From the NCBI GenBank assembly GCA_948567375.1, contig OX419760.1, forward strand, positions 61,438,911 through 61,502,910: DNA of 64,000 nucleotides, given 5' to 3'. The stretch comes from Lunularia cruciata (taxonomy: Eukaryota; Streptophyta; Marchantiopsida; Lunulariales; Lunulariaceae). The position numbers and the translations under genes are program-made. Positions 1 through 10,807 of the stretch are shown here, piece after piece (within the stretch, counting starts at the first letter, position 1; each line of letters begins with the position of its first letter). A model generated the notes under the pieces. That model ran no database searches, was not told where the DNA came from, and saw nothing but the letters and a program-made list of their open reading frames with translations.

Positions 1-69
1 ATCTCAACCTCTCAAACACCTCCAACAAATGTCTCTCATGCTCCTCCATAGTAGTGCTAAGAGAAGCAA

Positions 70-871
70 TGGATTGGGGAAAGTGTTTGCATCAATGAGT
101 AGAGAAGATGATTACGGGTGGGAGGATGGACATGCAACCACATTATTTTGTGCCTTTTGCGGCTCATTTCTACTTTAGATTGAACTTGCTGACTTTGGAG
201 GAGAGAAACAGGATGTAATTGCACTTTTATCCGGATCTGCAGGTGGAGGTGGATGCGGATGAATGATATTACATGGAGTGGGTGCAAGAAGGAGATGAGT
301 TCTACAAAAAGAGTGGAAAGGAGAGAATTGTAGCAGTTGATATCCTCAAGGCAAGAAAGAGGACTAACCTGAAAGTCACCTTGTGGTAGTGTAGCCGCGA
401 AAGAGGCAGAAGCCTAACCCAATGGCAGTGTTGGTGAAAGCAAAGGAATTGACTCTGGAAGAAGAGGAGGATTCAAAAGGAGAAATTGAGTCAAAGGGAG
501 AAGCTTTGGGAGGAGAAGAATAATTCACATTGCAAAGTGAAGAGTCAAGCAGTGGCAACAAAGGAGAGGTAGAGGTTCAACAAACCCAAAGTAGGAATTT
601 ATAAGGAAGTGTCTGATCAGACACTTGAACTCCTACTTCAGCAATTTATAAGGAAGTGTCATCGAGTGAGTTACTTGAGACAATATAGAGGAAGGGGTTA
701 GAAGATACTACTAACAATATAACATATAGGAATGTAATTGTAATTTGTAGTGAAGAATTTGTAGAAATAGAAGAGTTAAGAGTGAAATTGAGTAGACCTG
801 AAGAAGGAGAAATACTTGAAGGAACCTTGGGTTTGGAGGCCAAAATCAAGGTTGACATTGGATTGGATTAG
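70..871 (+). pseudogene. Remnant of the LTR-encoded coiled-coil ORF (1a)
   Basis: This is the most eroded copy of the family-1 LTR reading frame. The end of the conserved N-terminal domain (about 70-250) and the acidic linker (about 380-590) can be aligned by eye to 53010-53480. Most of the coiled-coil region is deleted and replaced by a short junction with a palindrome and a direct repeat (596-660). The terminal codons (VDIG-type end, stop near 871) match the other copies. No usable open frame remains. Confidence 0.6.
596..660. repeat. 20-bp palindrome and 18-bp direct repeat at a deletion junction
   Basis: Positions 607-626 are a perfect 20-bp palindrome centred on TGATCA. An 18-bp direct repeat (AATTTATAAGGAAGTGTC) occurs at 596-613 and 643-660 and overlaps it. 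Neither exists in the other family-1 LTRs, where several hundred bases of coiled-coil sequence lie between the same flanks, so this looks like filler made while the deletion was sealed. Confidence 0.7.
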
Positions 872-1874
872 TAATAGATTGGAGATTTGAAGTGGTAAAT
901 ATGAAGAGGTGCATTGTCATTTTGGATCTATAGGTTAGAAAAGTTGTTGTAAAATGGTATAGTTATTAGTAACTATTGAAGTGATCTGCCTATTTAAAGG
1001 AGACATTCACAATTCAATGTTGTTTAGTATTTGTAATTTTTGAAGATAGATTAAGTGAAGTGCTGATTTCAATGCTCATTGTGACAACCCGGAAAATATC
1101 ACTTTGCGGTAATCAGGTAAGTAAAGTTCATTCCCGTAGAGATACAAGTCAGAAATGTCCAAATACAAAGCAAAAAATAACAATGTAGTTCTTCTTGAGT
1201 TCTTCTTTAGTCTCTCAGGTAGAAACCACACCTAGAAGAGAGTAACAAGCACTGATTCACAGTCTTGTCACGAATACACGTTTCTTAATCACAACACCTT
1301 CAACTCTTTCCAAACAATCTTGATTGTGATGATTCAGGGTCTCTTGAAAATGGCACTTCATTGCAAAACAACTTTGCCTCAGAATTGTGTTCCACCCCTC
1401 CACTAAAGGCACAACTTCCTCGATCAAAATTGCTTCACATCACCTTTGCACTGCACTCACAAATGTAGAATACTACCAACACTACAATTCCTCTCAGATC
1501 TGTCAAGGCATTGCTTCAATTGCACTTCACTCAAGATCAAACACACAGAATGAAGACCAAGGTTGCGGAATCCAACATCCAACAAGCACCTTGATTTGCA
1601 CTTCAAATTTCTCCACACACTCACAACCACAAACACAAAGTTGATACTAGGAATCAAGCTCAAGCAATGAGTATTGCTTCATAGCACTTCGTTTTATCTA
1701 TTCTCAAAAATAAGGAGCACTGAACAACAATTCCTTGCGAATGCCACTCTTAAATAGTGAAGCAATTGATAATTATCTTCCTAATGTACCTCTTCCTTAC
1801 AACTCTACAAACCTGCAAATCCAAAATGACAATGCACCTCTTCATATCTGCCTTTTCACATCTCAAATCTGTTA

Positions 1875-4485
1875 CTAATCCGATCCAATGTCTACTTCTT
1901 CCTCAGCTTTCAAACCCAAAGTAACTTTACTTCCTACTACTCTGTCCTTGGGTTTCATAACTCCTACATCCTCTACCAAATCTAACAATTCTCTTTCTTG
2001 ATCTAAAATTTCACTAGTGGGTAATCTATCTAACTCCTTATCTCCCTACCCACTCTTCTCCAATGTCTCCAATGGTAACTCCAAAAACATCTGCATTCCT
2101 ACTTTATCTACTTTGGGTTTTGCTCTAACATCTTTCCAAAGTTTATCTATCTCTAATTTCACTAAGTCTAATCTAATTGTGATATTGTCTTCTACTTCCA
2201 ATATCTTCCTATCTACACGAGTTCTGAGACTGATCAACAAAGCATTCAAGTCTATGTCCTTTGCATGTCTCCTCCTCATCTCCTACAAAAACAACTTCAA
2301 CTTATGCAGCCTCCTCTCTTCAATACGCACATTGGCCTCTGTACTCAACATTGCATCATCCTGATTACGATCTCTTTCAATGGCTCCAATCTCATTTTCC
2401 TCTTCCTTTCCCAATCTACAAGCCAATCTTCTCGTTACATTGCCAATTTTGCTTCAAACTCGGCTTTCACAACCTCCTTCTCCTTCTTCTTCTCCTAATG
2501 TACAATGTTCTCTTCCTAATTGCAAAGTTATTCTCTCAACCTTTCTTCTTCTCTATATTGCACTATCAACTCTCATTGCCACAGCTACTTCTTCTCTTCT
2601 ACACTCTCTATCACCCTATTGAGCTCTTGTTCCTTCTCAGCTACTCTTGCCATAGCATGGATAATCTCTAATCTTGAATCAGCAAATTGCTACTTCAAGA
2701 TTTCATTCTCAGCTACTTGTCTTTCCCTTGCTATGTCACTTTGCTTTATGAGTTCCTCTCAATTCCTTGCTTCTCTCCTCAAGTTCTCAATTACTTGATT
2801 CTATACTACTCCATCTACTTGTAGTACTTCCCTTTCCTCCTCACCTCAGATTATACTCTTCTTCAATTCCAAGTTTTCTTCTTCCAATTGGGCTAATAGT
2901 TGCAACACAGTCTTCACCTTTGGACACTTTGGCTGCATTTCCTTCTTCCGGTGTTCCAACTTCACCAATGAAGGACACATAACCTCCCACAAGTACTCCA
3001 CTCCTTCACTCGTGGCTACTTTGACTTGCGGAGTTATCTCCTTCTTCACCTCTTCTTCTCTTGATACTCATCTTCTTTGCTGCACTCGTCGTATCGGAAT
3101 AGATGCTTCACTTCCCAAACTTACATTCTCCTCTTCTCTTACCTTGCTTGGACCCACTTCACACTTCGCCTTTTGCTTGGAACAAACTCCTTTTTGAATG
3201 GTAACTTTTCTTTCCTCCTGCTCTAGCATTTCATCTTCTAACTTCACGTTACCTTCCTCCTATGTCTCCATCCTGGCTTCTTCTTCTTTTGTGGGTACCG
3301 ATGTCATCTCTCCTCCATCATTGCTATCACTACTCGTGTCTCCACTCTGTAGTGTGAGCTTGGGTTCTTCTTCTCGTTCCGAGTCTTTGGACTTGCACTC
3401 GGCTTTGCCCTCCAATTCTTCCTCTGACGACATGATTACTACCATACCTTTCCTCAGGTTTACCCTTCTAGTCTTTTGAGGTCTTGTTCTTTCAACATCT
3501 TCTCCTTCTCCCTGTCAACTCCTCTTCTTTGACTTCGGAGTACTCACATCCACCTGCACACTCTTCCCCGTTTGCGCGTATTACTCATCGCTGCTCCTGA
3601 TTTGAAGAATGTACTGCTATTCCTCCATGTCGACCTCCTTTCTTACGTCAGGATGGAAATGCGACACCATTCTGTTGCACTACGCCACATTGAGCAAATT
3701 CAGCCCTAGATAGAAATGTGCTGCAAATAGCACAATGTAATGCGGAGGCAATTTATCTCACAAATTCCACACCATCTGTCTTGTTTGCCCATAAAAACAC
3801 TTTGCCCAATTAATCGGCTCTCCTGCAAACATCTTATAGAAGAACACCGCTTGGTGCTTCATCACATAAGTTGTTCTTTCTGGCTTCAAGATTGCCATGA
3901 TCTTCAAGATTGCCACTCACGATCCCTTGCTTGATAAGATCCTTGTAACTCTCTACTTTGTACCCATTCTTCATGGGTACAAAGTAGAGAACAAAAAATG
4001 CTTCAACAAAAAATGCATCTCTCACTTCTTGGGTTTCTTCTGCTACCTCTCCCTTCCCCAAGAACGTGGTACCTTGCTCCGTGCCTCCTTCTCTCCCGAG
4101 TACTAATCTCCAATCCGACTCTATCCAGCGAGCCAAATTTCCTCTCTTCCCTTCTTACTCGGGGCCATCGAGACATCTACTCTCAATTATCTCAATCATG
4201 AATCTTGGAAAGCTCACATTCTAGTTCCACGCCAAGAATGTGATCCGAAGTCGGCTCAAGACTTCAATTCTTGCGATCACATCTAACCTCCAAATCGCAT
4301 GATTTCTCACTGCAAATTTGGAGTTCTTCTTCCCTCATCCTATCTTTCTTTCTTTCTTCCTCATTGTCTCTTGGATTAGCTCTCTTGAATTCTCCTCTAC
4401 ACACCAACGTGTCTTCGACTCTACTTCCCTTCCCATGATCTCCTGTAGAACGACTCCTCAACGACAAAGGAAAATTACTTGTCAT
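1875..4485 (-). pseudogene. LTR-encoded coiled-coil ORF remnant (1b)
   Basis: Reading frame inside solo LTR 1b. The ATG at 4485 opens MTSNF, equivalent to MSSNF in element 1c, which supports this codon as the ancestral start; the frame is also open upstream to 4530. An 88-codon open stretch covers the N-terminus. The conserved domain (DWRLVLG, NGYKVESYKD) lies at about 3834-4136 and is broken by an inserted hairpin at 3950-3990. The frame ends VDIGSD then stop at 1875-1877. Many stops and frameshifts make it non-functional. Function unknown; the middle is rich in heptad-like E/K/L sequence as in the other copies. Confidence 0.6.
3950..3990. repeat. Perfect hairpin, 18-bp arms and 5-nt loop
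   Basis: Arms 3950-3967 and 3973-3990 are exact reverse complements around the loop TCTTC. Other family-1 LTRs have only one arm-like sequence here, so the second arm is a copy-specific inverted insertion, typical of template switching. Confidence 0.85.
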
Positions 4486-4897
4486 TGCTTTGTCTTTAGC
4501 CTGATTTTCATAGAGTCGCGCCTTCTTCATCTCTCTTCAATTTGAGTTTCTACCAAGAAATCACACCTCTTGCATGCTCCTGTCAACGTCAAGTTTCCTT
4601 CACGCGTATGACCGCCGGTTTTTGAACGGTCTCTTCTTGAATTTCTTGCCCCAAAGGAAAGTTGTTACACTGTCCTTGCCTTGGGTTGAGCACCCTGACA
4701 TGAAGACTTCTTACTTTGGGTTGTATGCTGACAGGGCAATTCCGAGTACTTTGCCTTATGACCCAAAGTCACGTTACCTTGGGTTTCATCCCAAAGACTC
4801 TTTTCTTTGCCTTCTTTGGCCATACAGGTGCAATATGACTTCCCTATACACTTCTTCTTCTCTACTTCAAAAAAAAACAAAAAATGTGGGTACCACA

Positions 4898-5493
4898 CTC
4901 ATCACTTGAGCTTAATTTTGAGTATCAACTATGTGTGTGTATTTGTGAGTGCGTAAAGAATTTTGAAGTGCAAGTTAGTGTGCTTGATGGATGTTGGATT
5001 TCACAACCTTGATCTTTGTTCTGTGTGTTTGATCTTGAGTGGAGTGCAATTGGAGCAATGCCTTGACAGATCTGATAGGAATTATAGTGTTAGTAGTATT
5101 CTGCATTTGTGAGTGCAATGTTGGGTTGATGCAAAGCAATTTCAATTGAGGAAGTTTTGCGTTTAGTGGAGGGGTGGAACATAATTCTGAGGCAAAGTTG
5201 TTTTGCAACAAAGTAGCCATCTTTGGAGAAATATGAATCATCACAATCAAGATTTGTTTGGACAGAATTTGATAGAGTTGTGATTATGGGTGACAAATTG
5301 TTGTGACAAGATTGTGAGTCAATGCTTGTTACTCTCTTTTGGGTGTAGTTACTACCTAAGAGATTAAAGACATAATCAAAAAGAACTATAGTGTTACTTT
5401 GCTTTGTATTTGACCAATTTTGCCTTGTATCTCTATGGGAACAAACTTTACTTACCTGATTACCGCAAAAGTGATATTTGCTAGGTTGTCATA
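4898..5493 (+). repeat. Family-1 LTR copy 1a, right part (3' end)
   Basis: Continuation of the plus-strand LTR interrupted by 1b. It covers the R-U5-like end of the LTR and matches 57000-57595. It ends in ATTTGCTAGGTTGTCATA (mutated TGTCACA) at 5493, after which the sequence changes to minus-strand reverse transcriptase of family 2. Copy 1a therefore inserted into the RT of element 2a. Confidence 0.85.
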
Positions 5494-6205
5494 TAGGATC
5501 TTGTCCATGAGCCTGTGGAACTCAATAGGAGTGTTCTTTAAGCCAAGTGGTAATAACTTCCACTAATATAACACATCCTTACTATGAGGATCAATAGCCT
5601 AAAATGTTATCTTGGACTTATCCTCCATGATAGTATCAATTGACAATTGATGATATCTTGCTTGAAGATCCAAAGTACTCAAGACCTTTGCATGCCCAAT
5701 TGCATCAAAGATCTCCTCTAATGTAGGCATGGTATACCAATCAGCCCTAGTCTATTAGTTGATAGGAATGTAATCTCCACACATTCGTCTATATGTGTAA
5801 TTGCCATGCATATCTTTCTTGGCTTGCATCACTGTTGTTGATGCATACTCTCCATGTAAAATCTCCACCAAACCAGCCTCAGAAAGGTCACTACTCCGGC
5901 TTTGAGTCAATGTCCTCTCCATATTACTATATTGATAAGGACGTCAAAAAACTAGTGTATTGCTAGTCAGCTCAATCCAAATACCAGGTCCTTTTAGAGC
6001 ACCCAAACCCTTCATACTAAAGGAAAAACAACTCTTGTAGCTCCTCAAGAACCTCTTAACTTACCATCTTTCCTCTCTTGTAAGCTTGGGTCCAAGATCT
6101 AGCTCCCATGGATCCTCTGTAACTATCATAGGAGTAGAAGATGGATTGACTGGCTGCTACACTAGGCCCTTGGGAGAAGTAATGGCATGCCCCCAACCAC
6201 TAGAG
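5494..6205 (-). pseudogene. pol: Family-2 reverse transcriptase, N-terminal half
   Basis: Minus-strand translation gives a Ty3-type RT start: a linker with WELDLGPKLTREER, then GLVEILHGEYAST, KKDMHGNYTYRRMCGDY, LSTLDLQARYHQLSI and LPLGLKNTPIEFHRLMDKIL (5494-5560). These are RT fingers and palm motifs. The catalytic xxDD block is missing because LTR 1a inserted at 5493/5494. At least four in-frame stops are present, and a frameshift near 6205 separates this from the upstream methyltransferase-like frame. RNase H, integrase and the 3' LTR of this copy are not in the window. Confidence 0.85.
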
Positions 6206-7250
6206 GTTCCAACCTTTGTGTGAAAAACTCCCTCCACTCTTGATCCCATCATATGCACACTATAGAACCTCTTTGGGTAAGAGGTTTGTCCACCAAAGAT
6301 GAAGACAATGAGCACGTGATCCCACTCAGGCTGTATCTAACAAAACAACAAGTCCCATCCAAGAATGGACCTAATGTGTACTTACCACCACCCTAGTGCA
6401 AGAATCACCCATCAAATGGATGTTTCCCAAAATGTAAGCTGGAGAAATGGATTGATGAACCTCCAAAAGTTATAATATCCGTAATATCTCCCAAAACACA
6501 CCTAAATGAAGATCTTGAAGATCCAAACCTTGGCCAACATGTGAATGTCCTTGACATGGCCATCTAGAAATCACCAAATGAACAGGCCCATGTCTCTCTA
6601 AATTATGTGCCTCTAGTAAGGAAATGTTTGCTAGTAGGGCCTTTTGCTAATCCCTAATTATTGACATCAATAGTAACTCAAGATATTGATAGGACACGTG
6701 TACCACATGATGGAGCAAAAATTGCCTAGTAGTCTTATCTCTCTCCACATACAAGTACCTATGTACTCATATACTCACCTGTAATACCGCAACTAGTCTA
6801 GTGCTAATCCCACCAAACAACTCCAATAGATATACTCTCTCTATTGGATACTACCAAGCAATGAGTGTGGTATCCAAAGGTGTCAAGGTAATCCACTCTA
6901 GAGGCTCATCCTCACATTGGTCTCCTGGTGGTACAAAGGATCCACTCCAAGCCTATTGCACCAATCGATCTACATGCTACTACAATGCTTCCTCTGAACT
7001 CCACAATAGGACATTCAAGGTGGATGGAACAATCTCACTCATACTCCAAATCCAAGTGATCTCCTCTAGTACTGGAGTATCCTCTACATGGACGTTCCCC
7101 TCCCATAAATCACCAAGCCAAGTAACTGCACCATTGAAAGCTGAAACTGATGCTACCATGGTCTTGGATTGTAGTGAGCCAAGATTGTCATTGCTGAAGC
7201 ATATAAGTAGGCAACATACTTGTTCCTCACCTGAATACCAACCTAGTCTA
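6205..7250 (-). pseudogene. Retrotransposon-borne C5 DNA-methyltransferase-like domain (family 2)
   Basis: A single minus-strand frame of about 330 codons, interrupted by stops but not frame-shifted, carries the ordered signature of cytosine-5 DNA methyltransferases. Motif I-like LLELFGGIST is at 6803-6832, followed by RYLYVERD. Motif IV-like SRWPCQGHS, with the Pro-Cys-Gln catalytic core, is at about 6545-6568. VFWEIL follows, then a motif-VI-like position reading ILGNIH where ENV is usual (6419-6430), then VGSRAHCLHLWWTNL at about 6280-6325, which resembles the SxAHRxRxxWxN block of DNMT3/DRM-type enzymes. It lies downstream of the element's protease and upstream of its RT. A working enzyme would transfer methyl from S-adenosylmethionine to cytosine; this copy is dead. 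The family assignment is from motifs only. Confidence 0.75.
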
Positions 7251-7351
7251 TAGGAGGTTATCTACTCCCAATAGTCAATACTAAAACCCATGGAGTATAA
7301 CACTGCTCCACCAACTAACACATCATATGACTCAACTATTGTTGCAATAGC
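7251..7351 (-). pseudogene. Family-2 protease tail, separated by insertion 1c
   Basis: The minus-strand frame reads ATIVESYDVLVGGAVLYSMG, in phase with a C-terminal protease-like segment. Its upstream half lies at 21532-22101 on the other side of element 1c. The five bases TTGAG at 7352-7356 are repeated at 21532-21536 and mark the break. The domain assignment is inferred from position after the DSG-containing segment. Confidence 0.55.
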
Positions 7352-8155
7352 TTGAGTGTGACAACCCGGCAAATATCACTTTTGCGGTAATCGGGTAAGT
7401 AAAGTTTGTTTGCGCAGAGATACGAGTCAAAATTGTCCAAATACAAAGCAAAGTAACAATTGTAGTTCTTCTTGGTTGCGTCTTTAATCTCTTAGGTAGA
7501 AACCACACCCAGAAGAGAGTAATAAGCACTGACTCGCAATCTTGTCACAAATTCACACTCCTTAATCACAACTCCATCAAATCTTTCCAAACAATCTTGA
7601 TTGTGATGATTCAGGCTCTCCCGAAAACGGCACTTCATTGCAAAACGACTTCGCCTCAGAATTGTGTTCCACCCCTCCACTGAAGGCACAACTTCCTCAA
7701 TCAAAATTGCTTCACATCAACTTTGCATTGCACTCACAAATGCAGAATACTACCAACACTACAATTCCTCTCAGATTTGTCAAGGCATTGCTTCGATTGC
7801 ACTTCACTCAGGATCAAACACACAGAATGAAGATCAAGGCTGTGGAATCCAACATCCAACAAACACTCTGACTTGCACTTCGAATTTCTCCAAACACTCA
7901 CAAACACAATCACAAAGCTGATACTCAGAATCAAGCTCAAGCGATGAGCACTGCTTCACAGCACTTTGCTTTATCTATTCTTAGAAATAATGAGCACTGA
8001 ACAACATCTGACTACGAATGCCACTCTTAAATAGTGAACAAATCGACAGTTCTAACAACTATACCGTTCTACAACAACTGTTCTAACTTGCAGATCCAAA
8101 ATGACAATGCACCTCTTCATATCTGTCTATTCAAATCTCAAATCTGTTACTACTC

Positions 8156-10379
8156 CTATCCAATGTCTACTTCTTCCTCGGCTTTCAAACCCAAACCCAA
8201 AGTAATTTTACTTCCTACTACTCTAACCTCGGGTTTCGTATCTTCTACTTCTTCTACCAGATCAAGCAATTCTCTTTCCTGATCTGAAATTCCACTAATG
8301 GGTAATCTATCTAACTCCTTATCTCTCGACCCACTCTTCTCTAATGTCTCCATTGGTAACTCCAAAGACATTTGGACTCATATGTTATCTACTTCGGGTT
8401 TTGCTTCAACATCTTTCCGAAGCTTTTCTATCTCTATTTTCACTAAGTCTAGTCTAATTGAAATGTTATCTTCTACTTCTAATATTTTCTTGTCTACACG
8501 AGTTCTTAACTGGATCAACAAAGCGTTCATATCAGTGTCTTTTGCCTATCTTCGCCTCGTCTCCTGCACCAACAATTTCAACTCGTGCAGTCTTGTCTCT
8601 TCAATTCAAACGTTGGCCTCTGTACTCAACATTGCATTCATTTGGAGGACAATCTCCTTTATCGGCTCCAATCTTGTCTTCCTTTCTCGTTCCCAATCTG
8701 CAAGCCAGTCCTCTCTGTACATTGCCAACTCCTCCTCAAATTTGGCTTTCATCATCTCCTTCTCCTTCTCCTTTTGTACTACCTTCTCCTCCTGATTACA
8801 AAGTAATTCTTGTAATTGGTCTTCTTCTCTTTATTGTGCCGCCAACTCTCGTTGCCAAAGTTGCTTCTTCTCTTCCATATTCTCCATCACTCTATCGAGC
8901 TCTTGATCCTTTGCTGCTACTCTTGCCATAGCATGGATAACTTCTACTCTTGAATCAGCAAATTGCTGCTTCAAGATCTTGTATTCAGCTACTTGTCTCT
9001 CCCTTGCTATGTCACTCTTCTTCACAAGCTCCTCTCGATAGCTCATTTTGGGTTACACTCTTCTTCAACTCCAAGTTCTCTTCATCTAGTCGCGCTAACA
9101 CCTACAACATAGTCTTCACCTATGGACATGTCGACTGCATCTCCCTCTTCTTGTGCTCCAACTTCACCAACAATGGACACACAATTTCCTGCAGGTACTC
9201 CACTCCATTTCTTGCAACTACTTCTTCTTGCATAGAAATCTCCTTCCTTACCTCTTCTTCACCCGATACTTGCCTTCTCCTTTGCAGTCTTTGTATCGGA
9301 ATTGACGCCTCACTGCCCCAGCTTTCTCTGACCTCTTCCTTCACTTTACTCGGCCTTGCTTCACACTTTGCCTTACTTCTTGAGCGAACTCCTTGCTGTA
9401 CTGTGATCTTCCTTTCCTCGGGCACAGTTACTTTGTCCTCCAACTGTGTGTTGTCTTCGGCCTCTATCTCATCATGCACTTCTTCTTCCTCGTATTTGTC
9501 AACTGCTCGCACCAATGTCATCTCTCCCACTTCATCACTATTGCTGCTTGTATCTCCACTCTGCAATGTTAGCTCAGGCTCCTCCTCGTGTTCTGAGTTT
9601 TAGTTCCGAGTTCCGCCGAATTGAGCAAATTCAACCCGAGGTAAAAATATGCTGCAAACAGCACGATGTAGTGTGGTGGCGACTTATCCCGCAAATTCCA
9701 CACCATCTGTCTTGTCCTCCCATGGAAGCACCTTGCCCAATTAATAGGCTCTCCTGCAAACAACTTATGGAAGAACACTGCTTGGTGTTTCATCACATAA
9801 GATGTTCTCTTTGGCTTCAAGATTGCCATGAGAGCACTCACGATCCCTCTCTTCACTGGATCCTTGTAACTCTCAACCTTATACCCATTCTTCGTTCTCT
9901 TCAAAGAGAAAGTGTCCCTCACTTCTTGAGTCTCCTGAGCTATCTCTCCCTTCCCTTAGAACGTGGCCCCCTGCTCCGAGCCTGCTTCCTTCCCGAGTAC
10001 GAGTCTCCAATCCAACTCTGTCTAGCAAGTCGGATTTGCTCTCTTCCCTTCTTTATCGGGTCCATCGAGACACTTACTCTCGATGATTTTTTGTCATGAA
10101 TCCTAGAAAACTTACATTCTAGTTCCATGCAAGAAATGTGATCCGAAGTCGGCTCAAGACTTCGATCCTTGCTATCACGTCTAACCTCCAAATTGCATGA
10201 TTTCTCACTGCAAATTCGGAGTTCTTCTTCCCTCCTCCCATCTCTTTTACCTTTTCACTCTCTCTCTATTTCACTCTTGCGACTTCTCCCTTGCGCACTA
10301 ACACGATCCCAACTCTATTTCCTTTTCTCCGATCACCTGCAAGATGACTTCTCAACAACAAAGGAAAATTACTCGACAT
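8156..10379 (-). pseudogene. LTR-encoded coiled-coil ORF remnant in the 3' LTR of 1c
   Basis: Reads in the same sense as gag-pol. Candidate start ATG at 10379 (MSSNF), 22 bases below the TATA box. The conserved N-terminal domain is open at 9569-9922: DPVKRGIVSALMAI, KHQAVFFHKLFAG, EPINWARCFHG, RQMVWNL. The acidic linker and first coiled-coil part are open at 9120-9566, then come the E/K/L-rich coiled coil (8585-9046) and the C-terminus (8156-8371), ending VDIG then stop. Two deletions and several stops break it. Its place after integrase, inside U3 of the 3' LTR, is where a third ORF would be carried on genomic RNA. Function unknown; I find no signal peptide or membrane segment. Confidence 0.65.
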
Positions 10380-10400
10380 CTCGTCGTTGCAGGTTCAATT

Positions 10401-10406
10401 TTTATA
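10401..10406 (-). promoter_or_regulatory. TATA box upstream of the LTR-encoded ORF (3' LTR of 1c)
   Basis: Minus-strand CTCTATAAAAATTG. The same element is at 21141-21146 in the 5' LTR and 52328-52335 in element 1f; in solo LTR 1b it has decayed to CTATGAAAA. It is too close to the first ATG for that ATG to be far inside a transcript, so initiation could be at or after it. Confidence 0.5.
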
Positions 10407-10793
10407 GAGTTGCGCTTCTTTGTCTTTTGTTGCTTCGAGTTTCTACCAAGAAATCACACCTCCGGCATGCACTTGTCACTGTCAATAAACCTTCGCGAGT
10501 ATGGGCTGCCTATTTTAAACGGCCCCTTCTTCAATTTCTCGCCCCGACGAAAGGTTGTTAGACTGTCTTTGCCTTGGGTGGAGCTCCCCCCAATAGGAAG
10601 ACAATTTACTTCGGGTTGTATGCTGACAAGGCATTTCCGAGTACTTCACCTTATGACCCGAAGTCACTTTACTTCAGGTTTCATCCCAAAGACTCTTTTC
10701 TTTGCCTTCTTCGGCCATACATGCGCAATCCAACTTCTCTATACACTTCTTCTCCTTTATTTTGAAAAAACCAAAAAAATGTGGGCACCACAT

Positions 10794-10807
10794 ACCCCCT
10801 CCCTCAA
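10794..10807 (-). other. Polypurine tract of element 1c
   Basis: Minus-strand TTTGAGGGAGGGGGTA immediately precedes the LTR start TGTGGTGCCC. It would prime plus-strand DNA synthesis and fixes the 3' LTR boundary. Confidence 0.9.

Larger units (their letters stand above)
1..1079 (+). repeat. Family-1 LTR copy 1a, left part (cut by window edge)
   Basis: Plus-strand LTR sequence collinear with the LTR of element 1f: positions 70-400 match about 53010-53290, and 840-1079 match the end of the LTR reading frame and the following TATA-like region. It is interrupted at 1079 by solo LTR 1b and resumes at 4898 after a 5-bp duplication (CTCAT). The coiled-coil part of the LTR reading frame is missing between about 590 and 660. 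A TATA-like TATTTAAAG lies at 991-999. It is either a 3' LTR or a solo LTR; the 5' side is outside the window. Confidence 0.85.
1075..4902 (-). mobile_element. Solo LTR 1b (family 1) with 5-bp target-site duplication
   Basis: A complete 3.82-kb LTR (1080-4897) in minus orientation. Read on the minus strand it begins TGTGGTACCCACA (4897 downward) and ends TTGTCACA (1080). The flanks are CTCAT at 1075-1079 and CTCAT at 4898-4902, a perfect 5-bp duplication. The interrupted sequence is a plus-strand LTR of the same family that reads on across the insertion. No internal region is present, so this is a solo LTR left by LTR-LTR recombination. Confidence 0.93.
7357..10792 (-). repeat. 3' LTR of element 1c (3.44 kb)
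   Basis: Minus orientation, from TGTGGTGCCCACA directly after the polypurine tract (10792) to TTGTCACA (7357). It matches the 5' LTR but lacks about 100 bp near 9045 and about 290 bp near 9600. A TATA-like TATTTAAG on the minus strand (8026-8033) lies between the internal reading frame and the LTR end, suggesting U3 is about 2.8 kb here and R-U5 about 0.65 kb. Confidence 0.93.

Noticed and set aside
6801-7253. A 150-codon plus-strand open frame
   Set aside because: Antisense to the family-2 methyltransferase-like frame, which has ordered motifs; the plus frame has none.
7664-7921. An 85-codon plus-strand frame (MFHPSTEGTTSS...) recurring antisense in the U5 part of nearly every family-1 LTR (also 1387-1644, 17308-17565, 55180-55425, 57041-57286)
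   Set aside because: It is antisense to the LTR and recurs because the LTR recurs. Both strands are open there, it has no recognisable domain and no promoter.
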